DNA of 64,000 nucleotides from Nannocystis pusilla (lineage in GTDB: Bacteria; Myxococcota_A; Polyangia; Nannocystales; Nannocystaceae): assembly GCF_020073745.1 (NCBI RefSeq), contig NZ_JAIRAU010000001.1, forward strand, positions 310,001 to 374,000, given 5' to 3'. Shown here piece after piece: positions 42,243 to 50,168 of this stretch. Within the stretch, counting starts at the first letter, position 1; each line of letters starts with the position of its first letter. The translations under genes were made by a program, and so were the position numbers. The notes beneath the pieces are model-generated. The model made no database searches and was not told the origin of the DNA. It saw only the letters and a program-made list of their open reading frames with translations.

Positions 42243-45200
42243 ATGCTGGGCGCACTCATCGATATCTCCATCCGCCTGCGCTACCTGATGGCAGGCCTGC
42301 TCGCCGCGCTGCTGGTGGCCGGCGCGATCGCGGCGAAGAACCTGCCGATCGACGCGCTCCCCGACATCTCGACGATCCAGGTCACGGTCATCACCGAGGC
42401 GCCGGGCATGTCGGCCCTCGAGGTCGAGCGCAACGTCACCTTCCCGATGGAGAACGCCCTCAACGGGGTGCCCGGGCTCGACGAGCTGCGCTCCGTCTCG
42501 CGCGCCGACATCTCGTCGATCACCGTCGTCTTCCGCGACGGCACCGACCCGTGGTTCGCGCGCCAGCTGGTGTTCGAACGCATGATGCAGGCGCGCGGCG
42601 ACCTGCCCGCGACGATCAACACGCCGATCCTGGCGCCGCTGTCGACCGGCCTCGGCGAGATCTTCCAGTTCGTGGTCCGCTCGCCGGTCCACACCCGCAA
42701 GCAGCTGCGCACGATGCTCGAGTGGGAGATCGTGCCGCGCCTGCGCGGAGTGCCCGGCGTCATCGAGGTCAACTCGATCGGCGGCGAGCTGAAGCAGTAC
42801 CAGGTCATCGTCCAGCCCGACCGCCTCGCCGCCTACGGGATGACGATCCGCGAGCTCAGCGACACGCTGACCGGCTCGAACGCGATCGTGTCCGGCGGCT
42901 ACATCGACCGCACGGCCGAGAGCTTCACGCTGCGCGCCGTCGGCACGTTCACCAGCATCGATGACATCGGCAACGTCGTCCTCAAGGTCTCGGACGGCCA
43001 GCCGGTGCTGGTCCGCCACGTCGCCGAGGTGCGCGACGGCTCGGCCCTGCGCCACGGCGTCGTCACCTTCAACGGCGAGGACGAGGCGGTCGCCGGCATC
43101 ATCATGATGCTGCTGGGGTCGAACAGCCGCGACGTCATCTACGCGGTCAAGGACCGGGTGGCGGAGATCCAGGCCGACCTGCCGGCGGGCGTGCAGATCG
43201 AGGCGGTCTACGACCGCGCGAACTTCGTCGAGCGCACGCTGGCGACGGTGCTGAAGAACCTCGCCGAGGGCGCCCTGGTCGTGTTCGTCGTCCTGGTGCT
43301 GTTCCTCGGCACGGTCCGCGGCGCGCTCGTGTGCGTGCTCGGCATCCCGGCCTCGATGTCGGTGGCGCTGTTCGGCATGCACTACGCCGGCATCGCCGGC
43401 GACCTGATGTCGCTCGGCGCGATCGACTTCGGCTTCCTCGTCGACGGCCCGATCGTCGTGCTCGAGGCGCTGATCGCCACCTTCGTCGGCCAGCAGATGT
43501 CCCGCGAGGAGCGGGCCCAGGCCTACACCACGTCGATCGGGACGGTGATGCGCCCGGTCGCGTTCGCGGTGGCGATCATCATGCTGGTGTACATCCCGCT
43601 GCTCAGCCTCGAGGGGGTCGAGGGGCGACTGTTCAAGCCGATGGCCACCACCATGGCGTTCGCGCTGCTCGGCGCGCTCATCTACTCGGTGGTGTTCCTG
43701 CCGGCGCTGCTGGCGCTGTTCGTGCCGCCGCTCAAGAAGGAGGGCGCGCGCTGGCTCAACCCGATCGCGCGCGGCTACAAGCGGGCGGTGCCGCACGCGG
43801 TCCGGCTGCGCTGGCCGCTGATCCTCGGCGCGACCGCGGCGCTGCTCGTCTCCGGCTACATCTTCAAGGAGAAGGGCGCCGACTTCGTGCCGCGCATCGA
43901 CGAGGGCGACATGGTCGTCAGCATCCGCCGCCCGCCGTCGATCAACCTCGAGGAGGCCAAGCGGCTCGACTACCAGACGCAGGAGCTCCTCCTGAAGTAC
44001 CCGGAGATCCTCAAGACGCTGACGATGACCGGTCGCGCCGAGGTGGCGATCGAGCCGGTCGGCAAGGACCGCACGGAGATCACGATCCCGCTGCTCCCCA
44101 AGGACCAGTGGACGACCGCGCACGACCTCGACGAGCTCAGCGTGATCCTCAAGAACGACATCGAGTCGCAGGTGCCAGGCACCTTCGTCGCGGTGTCGCA
44201 GCCGATCGAGGACCGCAACAACGAGATCATCAGCGGCTCGCGCGCCGACATCCAGATCGTGGTCGCCGGCAACGAGCTGCTCGAGCTCAAGAACATCGCC
44301 GACCAGATCGCCGACGCGGTCCGGCCGATCGAGGGCACCGGCGACCTCCGCGTCGAACAGGTGCTCGGCATGCCCGAGCTGACCGTGCGGCCCGACCGCG
44401 GCCGCCTGGCCCGCTACGGCGTCAGCATGCAGGACGCGCTGCTGGCGATCGAGACCGCCCGCGTCGGCAAGACCTTCGGCCTGGTCTACGAGGGCATCCG
44501 CCGGTTCGACGCGCGCCTCCTGATCCCGCCGCGCGCGCCGGTGCCGGAGGCGCTCGGCGACCTGTTCGTCGAGACGGTCGACGGCCACCGCGTGCCGCTG
44601 TCCGAGGTGGCGACGATCGTCGAGGCCGAGGGCCCGGCGCAGATCCGGCGCAAGAACCGGATCCGCGTGGTCCGCGTCGAGGTCAACCTGCGCGGCCGCG
44701 ACCTGCTGTCGTGGGTCAACGACGCCCAGGCGGCGGTGGCCGCGAAGGTCCAGATCACGCCGGGCTACAAGGTCGAGTGGGCGGGTCAGTTCGAGAACTT
44801 CGAGCGCGCGTCGAAGCGCCTCGCGGTGGTCGTGCCGATCTGCCTGCTGCTGATCTTCGGCATGCTGCTCTGGAACTTCGGCGACATCCGCTACGCGACG
44901 GCGGTGTTCGCGATCGTGCCGTTCGCGCTCATCGGCGGGCTCGTCGGCCTCATCATCCGCGACATGGCGTTCAGCATCCCGGCGGCGGTCGGCTTCATCG
45001 CCCTCGCCGGCGTGGCGGTGCTCAACGGGGTGGTCATGGCCAACGACGTCCGCCACGCGATCGACGAGGGCCACCCGTTCGACGAGGCGCTGGTCAAGGG
45101 CGCGGTGCACACGATGCGCGCGGTGCTCACCACCGGCGCGGTCGCGGCGCTCGGCTTCCTGCCGATGGCCCTGGCCACCGGCGCCGGCTCCGAGGTGCAG

Positions 45201-45356
45201 CGCCCGCTGGCCACCACGGTGGTGTTCGGCATCGGCGCGTCGACGCTGATGACGATGTTCCTGCTGCCCGCGATCCTCAAGATGACGCTGCGCCGCGAGC
45301 AGCGCGTCGTGGTCGAGTCGGCCGAGGGCCCGCAGCTCGGCAGCGAGCGCTCGTAA
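42243..45356 (+). CDS. CzcA-family heavy-metal RND efflux pump
   Basis: The 1037-residue product has the usual RND plan: 12 TM helices and two large periplasmic loops. The N-terminus DISIRLRYLMAGLLAALLVAG precedes IDALPDISTIQVTVITEAPGMSALEVERNVTFPME. The TM4 signature is DFGFLVDGPIVVLEA, comparable with the DFGxxVDGxxVxxE motif of HME pumps for Zn, Co, Cd or Ni; the Cu/Ag-specific variant is not seen. It exports divalent cations using the proton gradient. It is the last gene of the CzcBA operon and is followed by a strong hairpin. Confidence 0.93.
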   Translation: MLGALIDISIRLRYLMAGLLAALLVAGAIAAKNLPIDALPDISTIQVTVITEAPGMSALEVERNVTFPMENALNGVPGLDELRSVSRADISSITVVFRDGTDPWFARQLVFERMMQARGDLPATINTPILAPLSTGLGEIFQFVVRSPVHTRKQLRTMLEWEIVPRLRGVPGVIEVNSIGGELKQYQVIVQPDRLAAYGMTIRELSDTLTGSNAIVSGGYIDRTAESFTLRAVGTFTSIDDIGNVVLKVSDGQPVLVRHVAEVRDGSALRHGVVTFNGEDEAVAGIIMMLLGSNSRDVIYAVKDRVAEIQADLPAGVQIEAVYDRANFVERTLATVLKNLAEGALVVFVVLVLFLGTVRGALVCVLGIPASMSVALFGMHYAGIAGDLMSLGAIDFGFLVDGPIVVLEALIATFVGQQMSREERAQAYTTSIGTVMRPVAFAVAIIMLVYIPLLSLEGVEGRLFKPMATTMAFALLGALIYSVVFLPALLALFVPPLKKEGARWLNPIARGYKRAVPHAVRLRWPLILGATAALLVSGYIFKEKGADFVPRIDEGDMVVSIRRPPSINLEEAKRLDYQTQELLLKYPEILKTLTMTGRAEVAIEPVGKDRTEITIPLLPKDQWTTAHDLDELSVILKNDIESQVPGTFVAVSQPIEDRNNEIISGSRADIQIVVAGNELLELKNIADQIADAVRPIEGTGDLRVEQVLGMPELTVRPDRGRLARYGVSMQDALLAIETARVGKTFGLVYEGIRRFDARLLIPPRAPVPEALGDLFVETVDGHRVPLSEVATIVEAEGPAQIRRKNRIRVVRVEVNLRGRDLLSWVNDAQAAVAAKVQITPGYKVEWAGQFENFERASKRLAVVVPICLLLIFGMLLWNFGDIRYATAVFAIVPFALIGGLVGLIIRDMAFSIPAAVGFIALAGVAVLNGVVMANDVRHAIDEGHPFDEALVKGAVHTMRAVLTTGAVAALGFLPMALATGAGSEVQRPLATTVVFGIGASTLMTMFLLPAILKMTLRREQRVVVESAEGPQLGSERS

Positions 45357-45365
45357 GCCGGGCGA

Positions 45366-45416
45366 GAGAGCACGCGACCGGACGGGCCTGACGGCGCGTC
45401 CGGTCGCGCTGCTCTC
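45366..45416. terminator. Strong bidirectional terminator hairpin
   Basis: Arms 45366-45384 and 45397-45416 pair as GAGAGCA and CGCGACCGGACG with CGTCCGGTCGCG and TGCTCTC (one small bulge), with a 12-base loop. It lies between the convergent pump and SDR genes. It is unrelated to the dispersed TGTCC family. Confidence 0.75.
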
Positions 45417-45441
45417 GGCGCGGAGTGAGCTGTCTCTTGGG

Positions 45442-46311
45442 TCAGGCGGCGGCCGAGGTGGCGATGCCGGTGAGCTGCTCGGAGATCTCCCACAGGCGGA
45501 GGGCGGCGTTGCGGTCGAGGGCGTAGCGGGTGGGGTGACGCAGCTTGGAGCGGGCGAAGTACAGGCCGGTGGTGGTCTCCAGCTCGGGGGCGCTGGCGAC
45601 GTGGATCGAGGTGCGCGCGCCCTGCTCGGGGCTGAGCATGAAGCGCCCGGCCAGTCCGAAGAGGAAGCTGTAGAGCCCGCGGGTGTCGCCGTCGCGGGCG
45701 AAGCCGGAGCGGACGACGCCGGGGTGCACGGCGTTGACGGTGACGCCGGTGCCGCGCAGGCGCTCGGCGAGCTCGAGCGTGAACAGGAGGTTGGCCAGCT
45801 TGGAGCGGCAGTAGACCGGCAGGCCGCTGTACTTGCGGCGAGCCTGCAGGTCGTCGAAGTCGAGGCCGCGGGCCATGCGGTGGGCGTCGGACGCGAGCAC
45901 GACGATCCGCGAGGGCGCGCTCTGCTTGAGGCGCTCGAGCAGGAGGTGGGTCAGCAGGAAGTGACCGAGGTGGTTGACGCCGAAGGTAGTCTCGAAGCCG
46001 TCGACGGTCTCGCTGCGGTCGCTCAACATCAGGCCGGCGTTGTTGATCAGGACCTCGAGGCGCGGGTGGCCCGCCAGGTACTCGCCCGCGAAGCGGCGCA
46101 CGTCGGCCAGCGAGGCGAGGTCGAGGCCCATGACCTGGACCGCGTCGGAGCCGCTCAGCCGCCGGATGTCGGCGACCGCGGCCTCGCCCTTCGCGGGGTC
46201 GCGCGAGGTGATCGTGACCGACGCGCCCATGCGCGCCAGCTCGACGGCGGTGGCCTTGCCGATCCCGGTGTTGCCGCCCGTGATCAACACGTGTTTCCCT
46301 TGCATCGTCAT
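45442..46311 (-). CDS. Short-chain dehydrogenase/reductase, retinol-dehydrogenase-like
   Basis: The 289-residue classical SDR has the cofactor motif ITGGNTGIGKATA, NNAGLM, the catalytic Ser in VVLASDAH and YCRSK. The Arg after the first strand (TSRD) favours NADPH. The C-terminal region resembles retinol dehydrogenase/WW-oxidoreductase-type SDRs. Substrate unknown. The ATG at 46311 gives the shortest leader before the Rossmann fold; an upstream in-frame ATG adds 10 residues. Confidence 0.88.
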   Translation of the reverse strand: MTMQGKHVLITGGNTGIGKATAVELARMGASVTITSRDPAKGEAAVADIRRLSGSDAVQVMGLDLASLADVRRFAGEYLAGHPRLEVLINNAGLMLSDRSETVDGFETTFGVNHLGHFLLTHLLLERLKQSAPSRIVVLASDAHRMARGLDFDDLQARRKYSGLPVYCRSKLANLLFTLELAERLRGTGVTVNAVHPGVVRSGFARDGDTRGLYSFLFGLAGRFMLSPEQGARTSIHVASAPELETTTGLYFARSKLRHPTRYALDRNAALRLWEISEQLTGIATSAAA

Positions 46312-46512
46312 GGCGCGAACCCATAGCAGCTTCATTCCCACGGCGCCACGGGGGGCGCAGGCCCCGGTAGGGGCGCCGCCGGGCCCGCAGATCCGCTACA
46401 ACTTCAGGGTCATGCCCGCGACTCGAGCCGCCGTCGTCCGCACGCGGCGCCACCGCCGAGGTGGCGCTTGGAACATGGGTTTAGGGACATGTACAACGTC
46501 GCGAGGTCGGCG

Positions 46513-47004
46513 ATGAGCGCGATCGAGGACGAGCTGCAGGCCGACGGCGAGGCGCTGCTGCGCCGCCGCGAGGCCGTAGAGCGCAGCATCGCCCGCGACT
46601 TCCGCGGCTCGCGGGTGGCCGTGCTCGTGCAAGCGGCGCAGGTCGAGCGCGAGCGCGAGAAGCTGCGCGCCGAGCTGCAGCGGATGGTCCGCGAGGTCGA
46701 CGACGCCGGGCCGAGCGACGACGAGGCGTACGACGACGAGGAAGGCGCGGCCGACGGGTTCTACGCCGCGCGCGAGCGCCTGGTCGCGCGCGACCGCGAG
46801 CTGGTCGGCCGCGGCGAGGCGCTGCGTCGCCGCGCGGCCGAGCTGCGCAAGGCCCCCGCGCCCGCGAAGCTGGTCGAGCTCGAGCGCGAGCTCGAACAGC
46901 TCGAGTCGCATCTCCGCCAGTGGCGCGGCCGCTGCCGCAGGGCCGGCCTCATGCTCGACCTGCCGCGCTGGGGCGAGTTCGCCGGCAGCGCGGCCGACGA
47001 CTGA
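46513..47004 (+). CDS. Hypothetical coiled-coil protein
   Basis: The 163-residue product is very rich in Arg, Glu, Ala and Leu with heptad spacing (LVQAAQVEREREKLRAELQRM; VELERELEQLESHLRQW) and an acidic linker (DDEAYDDEEGAADG). A two-stranded coiled coil is likely. No catalytic residues or membrane segment. The ATG at 46513 has GAGG 6 bases before; in-frame ATGs at 46468 and 46489 are possible, the former beginning in a dispersed-motif copy (46477-46494). Function unknown. Confidence 0.6.
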   Translation: MSAIEDELQADGEALLRRREAVERSIARDFRGSRVAVLVQAAQVEREREKLRAELQRMVREVDDAGPSDDEAYDDEEGAADGFYAARERLVARDRELVGRGEALRRRAAELRKAPAPAKLVELERELEQLESHLRQWRGRCRRAGLMLDLPRWGEFAGSAADD

Positions 47005-47006
47005 CC

Positions 47007-47080
47007 CTTGTCCAAGGAACATGTCGGAAAGAACGTGCCCTGAAGGGCATGTGGCTAGAGACATGTCTCAAGAGACATGC
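47007..47080. terminator. Hairpin cluster between convergent genes
   Basis: Three hairpins of the dispersed family in 75 bases: an imperfect TGTCC/GGAACA, TGCCC-TGAA-GGGCA (47036-47049) and ATGTCT-CAAG-AGACAT (47063-47078), the last two with perfect arms. The arms of neighbouring hairpins differ but covary. It sits between the stops of the coiled-coil gene and the minus-strand hypothetical gene. Confidence 0.65.
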
Positions 47081-47095
47081 CCGTCGAGAGAGGAT

Positions 47096-47680
47096 TCAGT
47101 CGAGCTTGAGCAGGACGTCGAACGCGCCGGCGCCACGGGGCGGGGCGAGCGGGCCGGTGAACCATGCGGACACGGCCACGTGGACGCCGTGGGGGGCGGG
47201 GCTGAGGCGGGCTCCGAGGGCGCGGGCGGCGTGGCGGTAGGCGCTGCGGAGGATCGAGGGCGCCTGGATCGGGAAGGTGGCGAGCAGGGCGCCGGTCTCG
47301 GGGTCGCGGACCTGCAGCTGCAGCGCGGGCAGCTCCTCGTCGACGGCGCGGGCGGCGATCGGGGCGGCGGGGAGGAGGAGGTAGCCGTCGTGCAGCACGG
47401 GCTCGCCGAGGGCGCGGGCGTGCAGCGACCACAACAGGCGGCCGTCGCGGGTCAGCCGGTGGACCTGGTGGTGATGGGCGGCGCCGGTGCGCGTGTGCTC
47501 GCCCTCGGTGAAGAGGAGCACGAGGTCGTCGCCGAGGGCGTGGACCCAGCCGCGCGGCAGCAGCGACTCGAGGCCCTCGGTGGCATCGACGCGCAGCGAC
47601 CAGCCGGGCGGGTCGCCGAGGCGCTCGACGGTGATGAAGCGCGGTCCGGCGAACTCGACGCGATAGCGAACGGCGGACAT
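47096..47680 (-). CDS. Hypothetical beta-rich protein
   Basis: The 194-residue product begins MSAVRYRVEFAGPRFITVERLGDPPGWSLRVDA and alternates short hydrophobic strands and turns, such as GDDLVLLFTEGEHTR and DGRLLWSLHARALG, suggesting a beta-propeller-like or sandwich fold. It has no signal peptide, Cys pattern or catalytic motif. It is followed on the same strand by nothing else before the hairpin cluster. Function unknown. Confidence 0.65.
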   Translation of the reverse strand: MSAVRYRVEFAGPRFITVERLGDPPGWSLRVDATEGLESLLPRGWVHALGDDLVLLFTEGEHTRTGAAHHHQVHRLTRDGRLLWSLHARALGEPVLHDGYLLLPAAPIAARAVDEELPALQLQVRDPETGALLATFPIQAPSILRSAYRHAARALGARLSPAPHGVHVAVSAWFTGPLAPPRGAGAFDVLLKLD

Positions 47681-47702
47681 GGCCGCTCCAACATAGCACC
47701 GC

Positions 47703-48407
47703 TCACGCGAGCAGTTCGCTCAGGTCGGCGCCGGGGAGCACCTCCTCGGGCTTCTGGCCGGCGCGGAAGATCCGCGCGCCGGTGACGCCGAGCAGGCTCA
47801 GGCGCGGGCCCTCGCGGAGGAGCAGCGAGCCCTCGCGCAGGCCGACCACGACCTGCGGGTTCTCCTCGTGGAACTGCTCGATCCGCTTCTCGCGGGTCTC
47901 GCCCATGTGCGTCGAGCGGGGGTCGGGATCGAGGTAGTGCGTGTTGAGGTTGAAGGGCACCAGCGCGAGCGCGCGGAAGCTCGGCGGCTGGACGATCGGC
48001 ATGTCGTTGGTGGTGCCGATCGTCAGACCGGCGATGTTGGAGCCGGCGGAGGAGCCGATGTACGGCATGCCCGAAAGGACACGTTCGCGCAGCGGCTCGA
48101 GCACGCCGTCGGCGTAGAGCTGGTTCAGCAGGCGGAAGGTGTTGCCGCCGCCGGTGAACACGGCCTCGGCGGCGAGCACGGCGGCCCGCGGGTCGGCGGC
48201 GTGGTGCAGGCTGTCGACCTGGTAGCCGAGCGCGACCAGACGCGCCCGCGCCTGCGCGGCGTAGTCGTCGCGGTCGTGCAGCGCGTACGGGATGAACAAG
48301 ACCCGCGCGACGCCGCGGCCGAGGAACTGCTCGATCGCGGCGGCGCAGTGGTCGAGGTAGCCGGAGCCGTGGAGCGTGGAGTTGCTGACGAGCAGGAGGC
48401 GAGGCAT
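47703..48407 (-). CDS. pepE: Peptidase E (alpha-aspartyl dipeptidase, S51)
   Basis: The 234-residue product matches PepE: LLLVSNSTLHGSGYLDH at the N-terminus, LFIPYALHDRDDYAAQAR, the loop EAVFTGGGNTFRLLNQLY, the nucleophile Ser in YIGSSAGSNIAG and LVPFNLNTHYLDPDP with the catalytic His. It cleaves Asp-X dipeptides in the cytoplasm. The ATG at 48407 begins similarity; longer in-frame starts run into AT-rich intergenic DNA. A dispersed-motif copy lies in frame near 48066-48082. Confidence 0.92.
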   Translation of the reverse strand: MPRLLLVSNSTLHGSGYLDHCAAAIEQFLGRGVARVLFIPYALHDRDDYAAQARARLVALGYQVDSLHHAADPRAAVLAAEAVFTGGGNTFRLLNQLYADGVLEPLRERVLSGMPYIGSSAGSNIAGLTIGTTNDMPIVQPPSFRALALVPFNLNTHYLDPDPRSTHMGETREKRIEQFHEENPQVVVGLREGSLLLREGPRLSLLGVTGARIFRAGQKPEEVLPGADLSELLA

Positions 48408-48622
48408 GACGACGCGCAGGCTATCACACGCGAGGGCGCACTCATGCCGACGAGCCGAAGAGCTCCCCGAGGGTCGCGCAGAACGTGGGAATCGCCTCGA
48501 ACTCCTCGTCGTTCCCATCGCTTGAGGTCGCGATCCGCGGGGGGTGTATGCGCGAGAGAATATTTCCTGAAATCCACTGATTTCCCAAAAAGGAAATATT
48601 GTGCAGAGAGGAAATACTGTCT
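48408..48622. promoter_or_regulatory. AT-rich gap with inverted repeat upstream of pepE
   Basis: Contains AATATTTCC (48559-48567), its exact complement GGAAATATT (48592-48600) and a second direct copy GGAAATACT (48610-48618), in the most AT-rich stretch of the region. A minus-strand 39-residue open tail (..FEAIPTFCATLGELFGSSA, ending 48442) has no start and may be a fragment. The repeats may be a regulator site, or a structured 3' region of the mocR-type gene, which ends at 48623. Confidence 0.4.
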
Positions 48623-50119
48623 CTAACAATCATCGCTGCGCTGCTTGCGCAGGTCGGCGAGCGCGAGGGACATGCGGCGGACGGCCTCGCCGAGGCCGCG
48701 TTCGTCGAGGCCGGCGAAGCCGAGGCGGACGTGGGGCAGCGGGCGCTGCTCGAAGCTGAATTGACGGCCGACCTGGAACGCGACGCCGCGGCCCTGGGCG
48801 GCGCGGGCCCAGGCGGTGGGGTCGACGCGATGGACACGGGCCCACAGGGCCATGCCGCCGCTCGGCGGGGTGACGCGGAGGACGTCGCCGAGGCGATGGG
48901 TCAATGCATCGACCAGGGCGTCGCGGCGGGCCTGGTACGTGCGACGGGCGCGGCGAATGTGGCGACCGACCTCGCCGCTGACGAGCAGTTCGGCGGCGGC
49001 GGCCTCGAGGGTGCGGTCGCCGTTGAGATCGGTGTAGGAGCGCACGGCGACCACGCGCTCGAGCAATGGTTGCGGCGCGACGAGGTAGCCGATCCGCAGG
49101 CCAGGGGCGAGCACCTTCGACAGCGTGCCGATGTAGACGACCGAGCCGGCCGCGTCGCCGCTGGCGAGCGGGAGCACGGGGCGGCCCTCGTAGTGGAATT
49201 CGTGGTCGTAGTCGTCCTCGAGGATCGCCAGGCGATGGGCGCGGGCGAGGGCCAACAATTGCAAGCGACGACCGGCGGCGAGGGTGACGGTGGTCGGGTA
49301 TTGATGATGCGGGGTGATGTAGACGGCGCGCACCGGTTCGCGCGCGAGCAATGCGGCGAGGGCGTCGACGTCGAGGCCGCTGGCGTCGGTGGCGATCGGC
49401 ACGAGCCTGGCGCCGGTGAGGCGCAGGGCCTCCCACGCGGGGCGGTAGCCGGGATCCTCGACGGTGACGACGTCGCCGGGGCGCAGCAGGGCGCGGGCGA
49501 CGAGCGAGAGGGCCATCTGACTGCCGCGCGTGACGATGAGGTCGTCGGGGCCGCAGGCGAGGCCGCGGGTGGCGGCGAGCATGTCGGCGAGAGCGCGGCG
49601 CAGCTCGTCGAGGCCGCGCGGGTCGCCGTAGCCGAGCAGGTCGGGGCGCGCGAGGGCGCGGCGATAGGCGCGCGCGAGGCTGGCGGCGGGCACGAGGCGG
49701 ACGTCGGGCACGCCGCCGGGCAGCGTGAGGAGGCCGGGCGCGCGCGGCAGCGGGAAGTAGCCCTCGGGGCCCGGCGCGAGGTCGAACGCGGGGCGGGCCG
49801 GGACCCCCGTGCGCAGCGCCTGGCCGGCGCGCCGCGGCGTCGGCTCGGGGAGCGTGCGCGAGACGAAGGTGCCGCGCGCCCGGGCGCTGTCGATCCACCC
49901 CTCGGACTCGAGCTCGCGGTAGGCGGCGAGCACGGTGTTGCGGTGCACGCCGAGATCTTCGGCGAGCTTGCGGCTGCCGGGCAGCGGGTCGCCGGGCCGC
50001 AGGCGGCCGCGCCGGATGTCGGCCGAGACGGCGTGGGCGATCTGCACGAACAGCGGCAGATCGCCGGACGGGTCGAGGTCGACGGCGATCTGCCACGGAC
50101 GAACTGGTCTAGCAGACAT
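48623..50119 (-). CDS. MocR/GabR-type regulator: GntR HTH fused to PLP aminotransferase domain
   Basis: The 498-residue product has an N-terminal GntR winged helix (LPLFVQIAHAVSADIRRGRLRPGDPLPGSRKLAEDLGVHRNTVLAAYRELESEGWI). A fold-type-I aminotransferase domain follows, with the PLP Lys in YIGTLSKVLAPGLRIGY and upstream DYDHEF. Such proteins sense PLP or an amine ligand and usually control a divergent gene (family knowledge: GabR, PdxR). Here the divergent gene encodes an FMN-barrel/GNAT fusion, consistent with a PLP-related target. The ATG at 50119 is the only sensible start before the HTH; operator-like repeats overlap its first codons. Confidence 0.93.
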   Translation of the reverse strand: MSARPVRPWQIAVDLDPSGDLPLFVQIAHAVSADIRRGRLRPGDPLPGSRKLAEDLGVHRNTVLAAYRELESEGWIDSARARGTFVSRTLPEPTPRRAGQALRTGVPARPAFDLAPGPEGYFPLPRAPGLLTLPGGVPDVRLVPAASLARAYRRALARPDLLGYGDPRGLDELRRALADMLAATRGLACGPDDLIVTRGSQMALSLVARALLRPGDVVTVEDPGYRPAWEALRLTGARLVPIATDASGLDVDALAALLAREPVRAVYITPHHQYPTTVTLAAGRRLQLLALARAHRLAILEDDYDHEFHYEGRPVLPLASGDAAGSVVYIGTLSKVLAPGLRIGYLVAPQPLLERVVAVRSYTDLNGDRTLEAAAAELLVSGEVGRHIRRARRTYQARRDALVDALTHRLGDVLRVTPPSGGMALWARVHRVDPTAWARAAQGRGVAFQVGRQFSFEQRPLPHVRLGFAGLDERGLGEAVRRMSLALADLRKQRSDDC

Positions 50120-50149
50120 GGAAGAACTGGACCTTTTTCATGGACCAGT
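50101..50149. promoter_or_regulatory. MocR binding repeats GAACTGGTC, GAACTGGAC, GGACCAGT
   Basis: Two direct repeats begin 23 bases apart (50101-50109 and 50124-50132), and an inverted copy follows (50142-50149), all between the two divergent start codons. Direct repeats about two helical turns apart fit the known binding mode of MocR proteins. The upstream ATG at 50118 in the plus direction overlaps the regulator's own ATG and is unlikely to be used. Confidence 0.65.
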
Positions 50150-50168
50150 GTGCGGTCACCTTCGAGGC

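Noticed and set aside
40770-45110. 1446-codon minus-strand open frame
   Set aside because: It is opposite the CzcB and CzcA genes and consists of Asp/His/Arg/Leu-rich sequence without domains. The plus strand reads as complete RND proteins.
50118-50168. Upstream ATG for the FMN/GNAT gene
   Set aside because: The ATG at 50118 overlaps the regulator's own start codon and would place the operator repeats inside the coding region; the ATG at 50169 fits better.
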